This document shows, one piece after another, positions 21,891 to 31,002 of a stretch of DNA of 64,000 nucleotides; the first letter of the stretch is position 1; each line of letters opens with the position of its first letter. The DNA lies in NCBI GenBank assembly GCA_037178975.1, contig JASJZH010000002.1, positions 8,957,030 through 9,021,029 on the forward strand, given 5' to 3'. The notes under the pieces were generated by a model. It made no database searches. It saw only the letters and a list, made by a program, of their open reading frames with translations, and was not told where the DNA came from. The DNA comes from Oscheius tipulae. Taxonomy: Eukaryota; Nematoda; Chromadorea; Rhabditida; Rhabditidae. The position numbers and the translations under genes are program-made.

Positions 21891-22744
21891 GTAGTATTTG
21901 TGTGAAGCCGTGTGAGAATCTTTCTTCATTGCTATGCTTTCTTGCGATCGAGTCTCGTGGCCATCACGCCGCAGGCATTCCCCATATCCTCTGTTAGAAA
22001 CTTGTGGTCGAAATCTGAGTGGGGCCTTCCTTGAATTAGGCTTGTCGACGAAGATTTTTTGTTGTTGGCTAGCTAGATAGAGAAATCCTTTTCGCACAGG
22101 GTCCAAGTGAACCATAAAAGTTTCTGTGCTACATGTTTACTTCAATACATGTTTACTTCACACTGACTGCATTTTGTCCAAATGTTTGTTAGCTATTTCT
22201 ATAAATGTTTGGCCTAGTGTGAAGCGTTTTGTGTGCGGTATACACTGCCCGGATGAAGCTAAGCCTTTTAATAAATTGGATCCCTCTCGCTGTGGGTTGA
22301 AAACACTTTACACTCTGTCAAACTCTATAATCATCGAATTGTTATACAGAGCGCAAACAGATTCCCAGTCAGACTAAGACAAAGCAGGCTTCCACTGCCC
22401 GGGCTGCCCGGAAGCCTAACAAGAAATATCATTCCCGTTACACAAATAAATATTGCCTAAGCATATATTCATTGAAAGAACGAGACTCCGGACAAGCCTT
22501 TTGCTAAGACAAACCATTCAAATTATCGATTTGTGCCTGTTGATTCGCTTTGAGCCAAGACGCTCTATTATCGATTCTCAAAAGCAGAGCCGATCCATTA
22601 TCGACAGCATGTTTTCTTCTCTATTCTGCTATTTCAAGCAATGCTTGGCAGACCCAGGGACTAAGCTGTGTTCTGTTTACACTGCTCGGATTATGCTAGG
22701 CTTAGGCGTACAAGCCTCAGTTATTTGTATGAGCGTTTTTTGAT
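21891..22744. other. No gene supported
   Basis: Short unrelated open frames only. TTAGGC-like pieces appear (for example CTAGGCTTAGGC near 22695). No recognised motif. Confidence 0.45.
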
Positions 22745-22812
22745 ATGCTCTGATCTTGTCCAGGAGTATGTCAACGACGGCGGAAACTGGAAAAGTACGG
22801 AGATGAGTCAGG
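22745..22812 (+). pseudogene. Single-exon fragment of an AB-family gene
   Basis: The frame reads DLVQEYVNDGGNWKSTEMSQ before a GTATGTACG donor. Gene B has DLVQEYVNDGGTWKSSEMSR at 43491-43550 before GTAAGCCTACG, and the first intron bases also correspond (GTTTCTATTA). No partner exons were recognised next to it. It is probably a remnant of a second B-type gene, possibly the missing 3' part of the locus ending at 20.5 kb. Confidence 0.8.
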
Positions 22813-23935
22813 TATGTACGTTTCTATTAAAGTTCATATATTAGATTATTTTGGCTTCTCCGCAACCATGCAAGAAGGGCTTGCAGCACCAAGCCTAAGC
22901 CTAAGTGAAGATCGACAGCTGGACAGCAGAGGTGTATACTAGTCCTAACTGATAGGATGTAATGGACAAAATAAATGTTGGTATAAAAAACAAGCGTTTC
23001 CGGACTCATTCTTTCGGTTGCGAGTGCCTCATTAACGGTGTTTCAAAAATCTCTGATATTTGGGTTGGTTTTTTTTTCTTTCAAACTCATGAGGTGTGCC
23101 CCATGCGTATCTGTTTTTTACGTACCGGGAGCTCCCACCACGTAGCCAGACCATTCATTTATTCATATTTTGCTCTCTCTCCGTTCTCTCGTTATTTTGT
23201 ACTTTTTGAATTTGCCGCGCGAGGTGTACCCCGAGTGTATGCGTTTTTTTACGTACCGGGAGCTCCCACCACGTAGCCAGACCATTCATTTATTCATATT
23301 TTGCTCTCTCTCCGTTCTCTTGTACTTTTCGAATTTGCCGCGTGACGCGAGCCCCAGGCATATCTGTTTGTTTACGTACCGGGAGCTCCCAACACGTAAA
23401 AAAGGTTCTGCGTACCGGGAGCTCCCAGCACGTAAAGAAGGTTGTGCGTACCGGGAGCTCCCAGCACGTCGCCAGACCATTCATTCATTCATATTTTGCT
23501 CTCTCTCCGTTCTCTCGTTATTTTGTACTTTTTGAATTTACCGCGTGACGCGAGCCCCAGGCGTATCTGTTTGTTTACGTACCGGGAGCTTACAGCACGT
23601 AGCCAGACCATACATTTATTCATATTTTGCTCTCTTCGCCTGTAATTTTTGAATTTGCCGCGTGAGGAAGCCTAAGCGCTCCGTACGTATCTGTTAGTTG
23701 AAACGCCTAAGGTCCCTGTATTTCTTGACTTTTTGTTTTTGATGAGACATCTTATTCAGTATTCACTGTTTTTTGATTCACGGGGAATCAATCTGGTGGT
23801 GTTCCAGGTTTTATCTCAATAGCCGCTGTTTTCAGCGCAGCCCTGACACAATTAATAATTGTCAATTGTCCTAAAATAATTGTTCTAGAAGAGTTAGGCT
23901 AAGGCCGAGCCCAAACCTAATTAAATTTTTTCAGG
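22813..23935. other. Non-coding region with palindrome cluster
   Basis: It contains CCTAAGCCTAAG near 22892, the palindrome cluster listed next, and AT-rich sequence leading to a TTTTTCAG acceptor at 23934. The open frames crossing the cluster are products of the repeat. Confidence 0.5.
23121..23603. repeat. Cluster of five to six 26-bp palindromes (GGGAGCTCCC core), older type
   Basis: ACGTACCGGGAGCTCCCA followed by CCACGTA or GCACGTA occurs with cores at 23127, 23258, 23381, 23417 and 23453. A decayed copy (GGGAGCTTAC) lies near 23585. Between most copies a spacer of about 120 bp repeats (ATTCATATTTTGCTCTCTCT). The core is the same as in the large array at 27.4-28.8 kb, with a different spacer. 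Confidence 0.9.
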
Positions 23936-24465
23936 ATGGACTGGGAGCCCCTTGACAATCTACTACATACTGTCAACAAGGACCTCGCCTCCAACATTCT
24001 CATCGTCGTTACCGTACGTTTTCTTTATGCTCTTAAGTTTTTAACGAATCTCAGGGAAAGGGCAGTGTCGCGGATGCTATGCTTCTTGTGAACGAAGTTC
24101 TGGACAAGATAGATGATGTGAAACGCGTCAGCCTGCTGGCCTGGAACATTGACAAGGCAGCCTTTGCTGTTCCCTTCGTGGCGCTATTTGAGCGCGGTCT
24201 TACAGCCCAGATGATGCCCAATGGATATCTCTTCTCGACTCGCGACGAGGGACAAGTCGACACGCCCACCACGGTCTGCTCTTCGTTAGCTATAACCCGA
24301 GTCCTCGTCTGCTCCAGCTCTCGTTTGTTCTTTACATTGATCCTATTGATGAGAGCTATTTCAGACGAGCCTCCGTCCGACTTCAATCATTCCTTCGAAT
24401 GCTACTCTCTCCGCAGCCCATCTTCTTCTTCTGAGGATTCGAGTGACGAAGAGTTCGACAGGTGA
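23936..24465 (+). CDS. 5'-truncated CDE-family gene, or N-terminal part of YR1
   Basis: It starts MDWEPLDNLLHTVNKDLASN with ILIVVT before an intron. GKGSVADAMLLVNEVLDKID and VSLLAWNIDKAAF follow, then a final exon DEPPSDFNHSFECY ending in the acidic tail SSEDSSDEEFDR-stop. Genes C, D and E have the same layout: LL.VLS or VLFVVT before an intron, then a helix with LGLLVWRSD or LDILAWSMD, then an exon starting DERIRHSW with an acidic SDSDF end (D). Only the C-terminal third of that family is present. A good donor (GTGAGTGCT at 24462) would instead join this to YR1 in frame, making a fusion. Confidence 0.55.
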
Positions 24466-24517
24466 GTGCTCTTCTTGTTCATGTTAACAATCCTTGTCAA
24501 TTGAAGGAGGGAGGCAG

Positions 24518-26965
24518 TCGCAAGAGAGTCGGCAAGCAGTGCACCGAGAAGCACCAGAAGCACCGTCATCATCGCAATCGGACGTCGCTCCGTCAGGAGC
24601 CGGCTGCTGCTGTGCCCGTGAAGATTCGCGAGGAAGGCCTCGCCTGCAAGAAGAGACGCGTGTTCATGGATCGCTATCGTGGCACCTACGACTACCGCCT
24701 CTCGCATACCTGTGACGAGATTCAGACCAAGCTCCTTGTGGTTGATCGTTTCTGTTCCTGAAGTTTAAACAGAAATATTCAGGCCCCTGAGAGCATGCAG
24801 ACAGCTTTGGACTCGTGGCTTGACGCTCCCGGCAACGAGCTGTACCTGAACTCTTTCCTGTCACATGAGGAGACCACGCTGAAGCCCACTGCCGGTGCAC
24901 TCTGCTTGTTTATGGTCTTCTTGCGCCAGACATACCGCCCACTGCGCAAGCTGGAGACGGCTGCCGATCTGCTACAGTGGTGCCGCGAGCAGCGTTACAA
25001 GGCTGAGGGAGAGTCGCTCGTGAACATAATTTCGTCCTACACGAAATGGTGGATCAAGGTGCCGCTGTCGCGTCGCAACGGTATGAAGGAAACTGTGGTC
25101 GGAATGGAGACGGGTCGTCACCTGCTACGAGAAGCGTATACTGCCAAGACGGAAGTTGCTACGCGTCTCTTTGCGGCCCTCGTCATTTTCGGAGTGCTTC
25201 CCGAGTCCTCGAAAAATTTCCTGTCATCGCTCACCCAACAGTGTCATTCTGTTGTCATGAAGGCCATCAAAAGCTGTGCCGCTGTGCAAGCTGGTATTGT
25301 TAGGCCCGAGACGCGATTCTTACGCCAATGGGACCTTCTCGACGTCTTCCAGAAGGGTAAGGCCGGCGGTCGACTACACGGACAGCGCAGTATACAAGCT
25401 TTTCTGATGGGCATCTTCATGGCAGGCACGGGCGCCCGTCCCAGCACGGTCAAGACCAACAAAGGTATCACAAATCAATGTTTTTTGAGAGTCATATTTA
25501 CAGGAGAGCTCCTCGTCTCCGAGAACAACAATGACGCGCTTGAAGCTGACGAAGAGTTTGTGCAGCTGGACTTTGCCGGCATCGCCGGGCGCCATCTCAA
25601 AGTCTACCGCCTCCGTCGAGAAGAAGGAGATCCGGAGCACACGCGACGCTTCTATACGGAGATCACTCTGCGCCAGGACAAGGTTCACGGTCTACAATCT
25701 CACTCGTGGCGTCCCATCGGCTTCTACTACCCGCAGACGCGCAACAACGGCAGCCTCGATTGGAGTCCTGGAATCGGCTTCTGCCTGCCTCTTCTCTGCG
25801 CAGCCGTGGGCATTGTCAAGGCCGAAGATCTGTACTCGGCAAGCAAGGAGCCCGGACACGACGTCACAGACGGTCGTCTTCAGATCTCGTCCGAAGAGCC
25901 GGACAAGTTGTAAGCTTTTTTCTCCTTTTGCCACAACGAACTTTCAATTCAGGGACGCAGCGCTGTTCCGGGCCCCTCTGGCAGTACGAGCCAACTCAGT
26001 TTGGACAAGGCCATGGAATACCCGTTCATCGCGATCGAGAGTCTGATGGAGTGTCTCGGGCTGCCCGAGGCCCTCTACACGCCCAAGTCTTTCAGGTTTT
26101 CTGGTTTTTTGATGCATAAAAAACATTACAAAAATAGGTGCGGCTTTGCAGTGAACCTGCTCACGGAAATTCTGCTCACGAAGAGCGACGAAGTCGTTTT
26201 CCACCGCGACGATATGCTGAATGCGCTGAAAAGTAACGGCTGCTGGAGCAGTCGCCAGGCCCAAAACTACACTACCACCGTCTGCAGCACGCTGCCGCAG
26301 TACGCCAAGACCACCGTGAACACGACGACTGCCGGCTGGCTCTCTGCCATCTACCACATGAGTCCCAGCGTCAAGCTCCACGACTATCAGCAGGAGACGC
26401 AAGCTCAGTATAGACTGCGGAATCCTGGGGTAATTTTCTTTTTCTTATCTCTAATACTTTTTAAATATACAGGTTGGGCTGAAAGAAGTCAAGCGCGAGT
26501 GGAGAGAGCGGAACCGCCAGCTCTTCCTTGCGGCATCCGTCGTCGGCTCCACCACCGCCCAGATCCGCGAACTCTACTCGAACACGTCGCGCAGTGATGG
26601 CAAGACGCTCGATGTGCCGAACACCGTGATCACCTTTGCCCGCATCATGTGCTCCTATCGGATGGGCTTCTTCGAGGCTCTGGGAAACTACTACAGCTAC
26701 AACTGTCGCCGTGAGATGAGCTGTCCCGCCTGTCAGAAGAAGTTCCGCTGTCCCGAGAAGGCCAACTCGCACTGGCGCCAAGAACACGAGGCCCGGAAGC
26801 AGGAGCTCAAGTACCGCTGTCCGTGTGGCGACCATCGCGGTCAGATGTGAGCCCGCTTTTTTTTTGGTTTATTCAATTCAATTCAGCCTGTGGGCCACTC
26901 TGCGCCGCCACTGTGTCGAGAAGCACGAGACCTGCACCCTGCCCTTCTCCTTCTACTATTGTTAG
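24518..26965 (+). CDS. YR1: tyrosine-recombinase-like protein with C-terminal zinc fingers
   Basis: Seven or eight exons. A basic N-terminus (RKRVGKQ..KKRRVF) leads to a helical domain with ALCLFMVFLRQTYR. The possible catalytic domain has LMGIFMAGTGARPSTVKT (first Arg), FAGIAGRHLKVYRL, RQDKVHG (beta-hairpin Lys), TPKSF split by an intron then RCGFAV (KxxR in place of HxxR), and GCWSSRQAQNYTTT (Trp and candidate nucleophile Tyr). The order and the W-x6-Y ending fit tyrosine recombinases, Crypton-like rather than phage-like, although spacing between boxes is long. The C-terminus has CPACQKKFRCPEKANSHWRQ-EH, a C2H2 finger, and a second RCPCGDH...LRRHCVEKH. DNA binding and strand exchange are inferred. 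No frameshift was seen. It may be fused to the preceding CDE-like exons. Confidence 0.6.
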
Positions 26966-27371
26966 CTACTTTTATCTGTTCTCCAACTCGTTTTACTTGT
27001 TTTTTTTTTGTTGTACCTTGTTGAGTTACCAGTCTTCTACTTTTTATAAGTTTTATGTGTTAAATAAGAAGCATTTTATTCATCTTTTCTATTTTTTCCG
27101 CTCAAAAATCTGTGAATATTGAGCGTGCTTCGTGGATATCTTCCATCCTCGAAATTTTTACTCCACAGCGAGAGTGATTCCATAAAAGATAAAGGCTTAG
27201 CGTTCCTACAAGAATGTAATGAGTTTAATTTTAGCTTATTCACCCACATTAAATATCCATTCCTAAATTATGCCGTCTTCTGCCGAGAAGATGCTTTCTG
27301 TCTTCGAGTCGCCTTCCACGAGCCACGTAGTTCAGTAATCATTTCACTTCCATTTCTCTCTCGAATTCATT
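26966..27371. other. Spacer between YR1 and the palindrome array
   Basis: AT-rich 3' flank of YR1 with several possible poly(A) contexts. No gene recognised. It leads without break into the array. Confidence 0.5.
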
Positions 27372-28842
27372 ACGTCCTGGGAGCTCCCAGCACGTATTTC
27401 GGTAGTCATTTCACTTCCATTTCTCTCTCGAAATTCATTACGTTCTGGGAGCTCCCAGCACGTATTTCGGTAGTCATTTCACTTCCATTTCTCTCTCGAA
27501 ATTCATTACGTCCTGGGAGCTCCCAGCACGTGTTTCGGTAGTCATTTCACTTTCATTTCGTCCTGGGAGCTCCCAGCACGTATTTCGGTAGTCATTTCAC
27601 TTCCATTTCTCTCTCGAAATTCATTACGTCCTGGGAGCTCCCAGCACGTGTTTCGGTAGTCATTTCACTTTCATTTCGTCCTGGGAGCTCCCAGCACGTA
27701 TTTCGGTAGTCATTTCACTTCCATTTCTCTCTCGAAATTCATTACGTCCTGGGAGCTCCCAGCACGTGTTTCGGTAGTCATTTCACTTTCATTTCTCTCT
27801 CAAAATTCACTACGTTCTGGGAGCTCCCAGCACGTATTTCGGTAGTCATTTCACTTCCATTTCTCTCTCGAAATTCATTACGTCCTGGGAGCTCCCAGCA
27901 CGTGTTTCGGTAGTCATTTCACTTTCATTTCTCTCTCAAAATTCACTACGTTCTGGGAGCTCCCAGCACGTATTTCGGTAGTCATTTCACTTCCATTTCT
28001 CTCTCGAAATTCATTACGTCCTGGGAGCTCCCAGCACGTGTTTCGGTAGTCATTTCACTTTCATTTCTCTCTCAAAATTCACTACGTTCTGGGAGCTCCC
28101 AGCACGTATTTCGGTAGTCATTTCACTTTCATTTCTCTCTCGAAATTCATTACGTCCTGGGAGCTCCCAGCACGTATTTCGGTAGTCATTTCACTTCCAT
28201 TTCTCTCTCGAAATTCATTACGTCCTGGGAGCTCCCAGCACGTGTTTCGGTAGTCATTTCACTTTCATTTCTCTCTCAAAATTCACTACGTTCTGGGAGC
28301 TCCCAGCACGTATTTCGGTAGTCATTTCACTTCCATTTCTCTCTCGAAATTCATTACGTCCTGGGAGCTCCCAGCACGTGTTTCGGTAGTCATTTCACTT
28401 TCATTTCGTCCTGGGAGCTCCCAGCACGTATTTCGGTAGTCATTTCACTTCCATTTCTCTCTCGAAATTCATTACGTCCTGGGAGCTCCCAGCACGTGTT
28501 TCGGTAGTCATTTCACTTTCATTTCTCTCTCAAAATTCACTACGTTCTGGGAGCTCCCAGCACGTATTTCGGTAGTCATTTCACTTCCATTTCTCTCTCG
28601 AAATTCATTACGTCCTGGGAGCTCCCAGCACGTGTTTCGGTAGTCATTTCACTTTCATTTCTCTCTCAAAATTCACTACGTTCTGGGAGCTCCCAGCACG
28701 TATTTCGGTAGTCATTTCACTTCCATTTCTCTCTCGAAATTCATTACGTCCTGGGAGCTCCCAGCACGTATTTCGGTAGTCATTTCACTTCCATTTCTCT
28801 CTCGAAATTCATTACGTCCTGGGAGCTCCCAGCACGTGTTTC
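27372..28842. repeat. Tandem array of 23 palindromes with GGGAGCTCCC core
   Basis: Each unit carries CTGGGAGCTCCCAG flanked by ACGT on both sides, giving a 26-bp palindrome with a single mismatched pair. It is separated by a 40-50-bp spacer (TTTCGGTAGTCATTTCACTT and TCTCTCTCGAAATTCATTA). I counted 23 cores. Units come in two lengths (about 68 and 47 bp) and alternate between TCCTGGG and TTCTGGG, suggesting a two-unit higher-order repeat. The array stops abruptly at a TTAGGC tract at 28843. Confidence 0.95.
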
Positions 28843-28858
28843 GGCTTAGGCTTAGGCT
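28843..28858 (+). repeat. Telomere-like (TTAGGC)2 junction, copy 1
   Basis: GGCTTAGGCTTAGGCT joins the palindrome array to the duplicated block; nematode telomeres are (TTAGGC)n. Confidence 0.85.
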
Positions 28859-28885
28859 CTTAACGTTTAGGCATAACCAATATTT

Positions 28886-28908
28886 CACTATTGTCTACGA
28901 CTATTGTT
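28886..28908 (+). promoter_or_regulatory. 23-bp palindrome motif
   Basis: CAC-TATT-GTC, spacer TAC, GAC-TATT-GTT. It lies 28 bp inside the duplicated block (repeated at about 56458). Confidence 0.7.
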
Positions 28909-29045
28909 TTTACATATAGTGGCTATGTTTTTATCTTTTTAAGTTATTTCATCAAAACTTAAGTGGTAGTTTCTCACTTTCTATAGTGCCTGACGATTTT
29001 ATACCGTCGAACTAAGCCTTCAATTTTCTTTTAAACATAGGTTTA

Positions 29046-29068
29046 CACTTTAGTGTGTGACTTTTGTG
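29046..29068 (+). promoter_or_regulatory. 23-bp palindrome motif
   Basis: CAC-TTTA-GTG, spacer TGT, GAC-TTTT-GTG. It precedes a short unassigned open frame and is duplicated at about 56618. Confidence 0.75.
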
Positions 29069-29389
29069 TTAGCAAGACTTTTTGCACACAAACTCAACAA
29101 GAATTTCTCTGGCCTAAGCCGAAGCGAGAAAGCTATATGAAAAGGTTGGCATCGAAGCTAGGCGCTCGAATACAGCCATGTATAATGTGTGATTTTCGCG
29201 TAAATTATAGGAATACTCATCCAAGCTCTTCGACGACGCAAAAGCCTGGGAGATGGCTCGCAGATGGACGAGGATATTGTAGGCTCATTGAAGCTAAGTT
29301 GGTTTTTGCGATTGACGTTTATAACTTACAAATGCATTTTTCTAGGAGGAGGAAATCAGCACGCTAGCTTCCAAGGTCAGCCGTCGGAG

Positions 29390-29800
29390 TCGAACAAGTA
29401 GAAACTGGGTGAGCCGTTCGCATACGGCAACATTGTCGATGACAAATTCAAGGCTAATGTGAGTTCTTTCTATGCTGATATAACACTATAGATTGCGTTT
29501 CTAGATCAGTCTCAAGAAGCTCTTGAAAAAATAGGACTGTCGTGGAGGCTTCGTCGAGTTCCGCGACCTCGACAAGAAGCAGAACGTCAAGAGTCTGATT
29601 TTCGACGACCAAAAAGCCCGCAGCCTTTTTTCGACAATGTCTGGTTGGTGATTTTTTTTTGGGCATAAATACCAATAAACTATCGTTTAGGCTCGCCATT
29701 GCTCTGTCAGGATGTACAGAAAAACAAGGTCCGAAGAAAATGATTCTTCTTCGAGGGGAAAGCCCTCTACACCTCTCTGAAGAAGGATCGTTCCGGCAGT
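29390..29800 (+). pseudogene. AB-family pseudogene, copy 1
   Basis: Exon-like pieces read GEPFAYGNIVDDKFKAN, ISLKKLLKK-stop, GFVEFRDLDKKQNVKSLIFD and, after an intron, LAIALSGCTEKQGPKKMILL. They parallel gene A (LEVGDLLTEAMINGAARGRV, EEQRVASI, IVLVDGQETQPGKERECPKR then LVVLEGN). An in-frame stop and missing downstream exons indicate decay. Similarity is by eye and moderate. Confidence 0.5.
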
Positions 29801-30029
29801 GCTCAGCATCTCAACTGTCTTGACAATGTAATCCTCTAACACTTTAATACAATTGACCTTTCTGAAAAAAAAAAGACTTGAAGCCACACACACCAAACTA
29901 AGCCTTTTTTTGCCTAATAAAGATTTCGATCCTTCTGAGTCCGAGAGTCCACCACAAACACAGCGCCGCGCCAATCAACGAAAAATTTCACTTTTGTCTT
30001 AGCCAAAAGCGAACTTTCGCCTAAGCCTT

Positions 30030-30640
30030 ATTTTATCATCCCTATCCTTCACGCGGTAAAGTCATAGACGTTCATGACTTCACTTCTGTCTACTACCTGC
30101 TTTTTGATCATGATTGACTATTGTGGCTTTCTATTTCTTTTACCACCTCTGCGATTCAAATTTTTCCCAACAAATTCAAGTTCAAATTTGGCGCTCATTT
30201 TTATTATTCCTACCCTCTCCCCGGTAACGTTCATGACTTTTACATCACTTTTGTCTACTACTTGTCTTTTGATCATGATTCACTACTATGACTTTCTAAT
30301 TTTCAAACACAAACTATTGTATTTCAAATTTTTGGCGCGCATTTTTGCAACAAAAATTTAAACTCAAATTTGGCGCTCATTTTTATTATTCCTCCCCTCT
30401 CTCCCGGGTAAAGTCGTGAACGTTCATGACTTTTACATCACTTTTGTCTACTACTTCCTCTTTGGTCATGATTCACTATTGTGACTGCTTAATTTTTAAG
30501 CGCAAACTCTTGTTTTTGGATTTTTGGCGCGCATTTTCCCAACAAATTCAAATTCGATTTTTGCGCTCATTTTTTATCATTCCTACCCTCTCCTCGGTAA
30601 AGCCATGAACGTTCATGACTTTTACATCACTTTTGTCTGC
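30030..30640 (+). repeat. Imperfect tandem repeat upstream of YR2 (three to four units of about 190 bp), copy 1
   Basis: Each unit contains a GGTAAAG..GTGAACGTTCATGAC block, ACATCACTTTTGTCTACTAC, CATGATTCACTA and AAATTTGGCGCTCATTTTTA. The same blocks form the larger array at 37.45-38.99 kb upstream of gene A. Within it the 18-bp palindrome GTCGTGAACGTTCATGAC recurs. The position just 5' of a gene in both places suggests promoter or origin-like function. Confidence 0.8.
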
Positions 30641-30730
30641 TACTAACGTTTTCTTACTTTTCTAGCACCCTCTAATGCTCTCTTCCATTTTGCATTTGCT
30701 GCCTTTTACTTTTTCAAAACGTCCAACTTT

Positions 30731-30976
30731 TACTTTGGAGCATGACTATTGTGTAAGGCTTTTGTTTGCATCCAACGAAAATGTTACGGGGCTTTGAGTG
30801 AGAGGAGAAACATCTGTCTTCAAGACATCACGGCTTTGGCTTGTTTTCTATTGGGTTTCGGCTAAGCCCAGACCATAAATATGTTGTTATATTTGTGATT
30901 TTCGCTTAGCCACTGAACAGAAAAGCTTAGCCACATCTCCTTCCTACACTGTTCACTTTTGTTTACTACTAATCCT
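30731..30976 (+). promoter_or_regulatory. Two 23-bp palindrome motifs upstream of YR2
   Basis: At 30731: TAC-TTTG-GAG, CAT, GAC-TATT-GTG. At 30954: CAC-TTTT-GTT, TAC, TAC-TAAT-CCT, ending 26 bp before the YR2 ATG. Confidence 0.6.
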
Positions 30977-31002
30977 ATTCATAGACTAAGCTCTGTAGCG
31001 CG

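Noticed and set aside
23170-23645. ORFs with repeated YRELPTR / TGSSQHV peptides
   Set aside because: These are translations of the GGGAGCTCCC palindrome cluster in several frames, not a repeat protein.
27372-28842. CRISPR array
   Set aside because: Repeats are palindromic with near-identical spacers, and the genome is eukaryotic with spliced genes; it is a tandem satellite.
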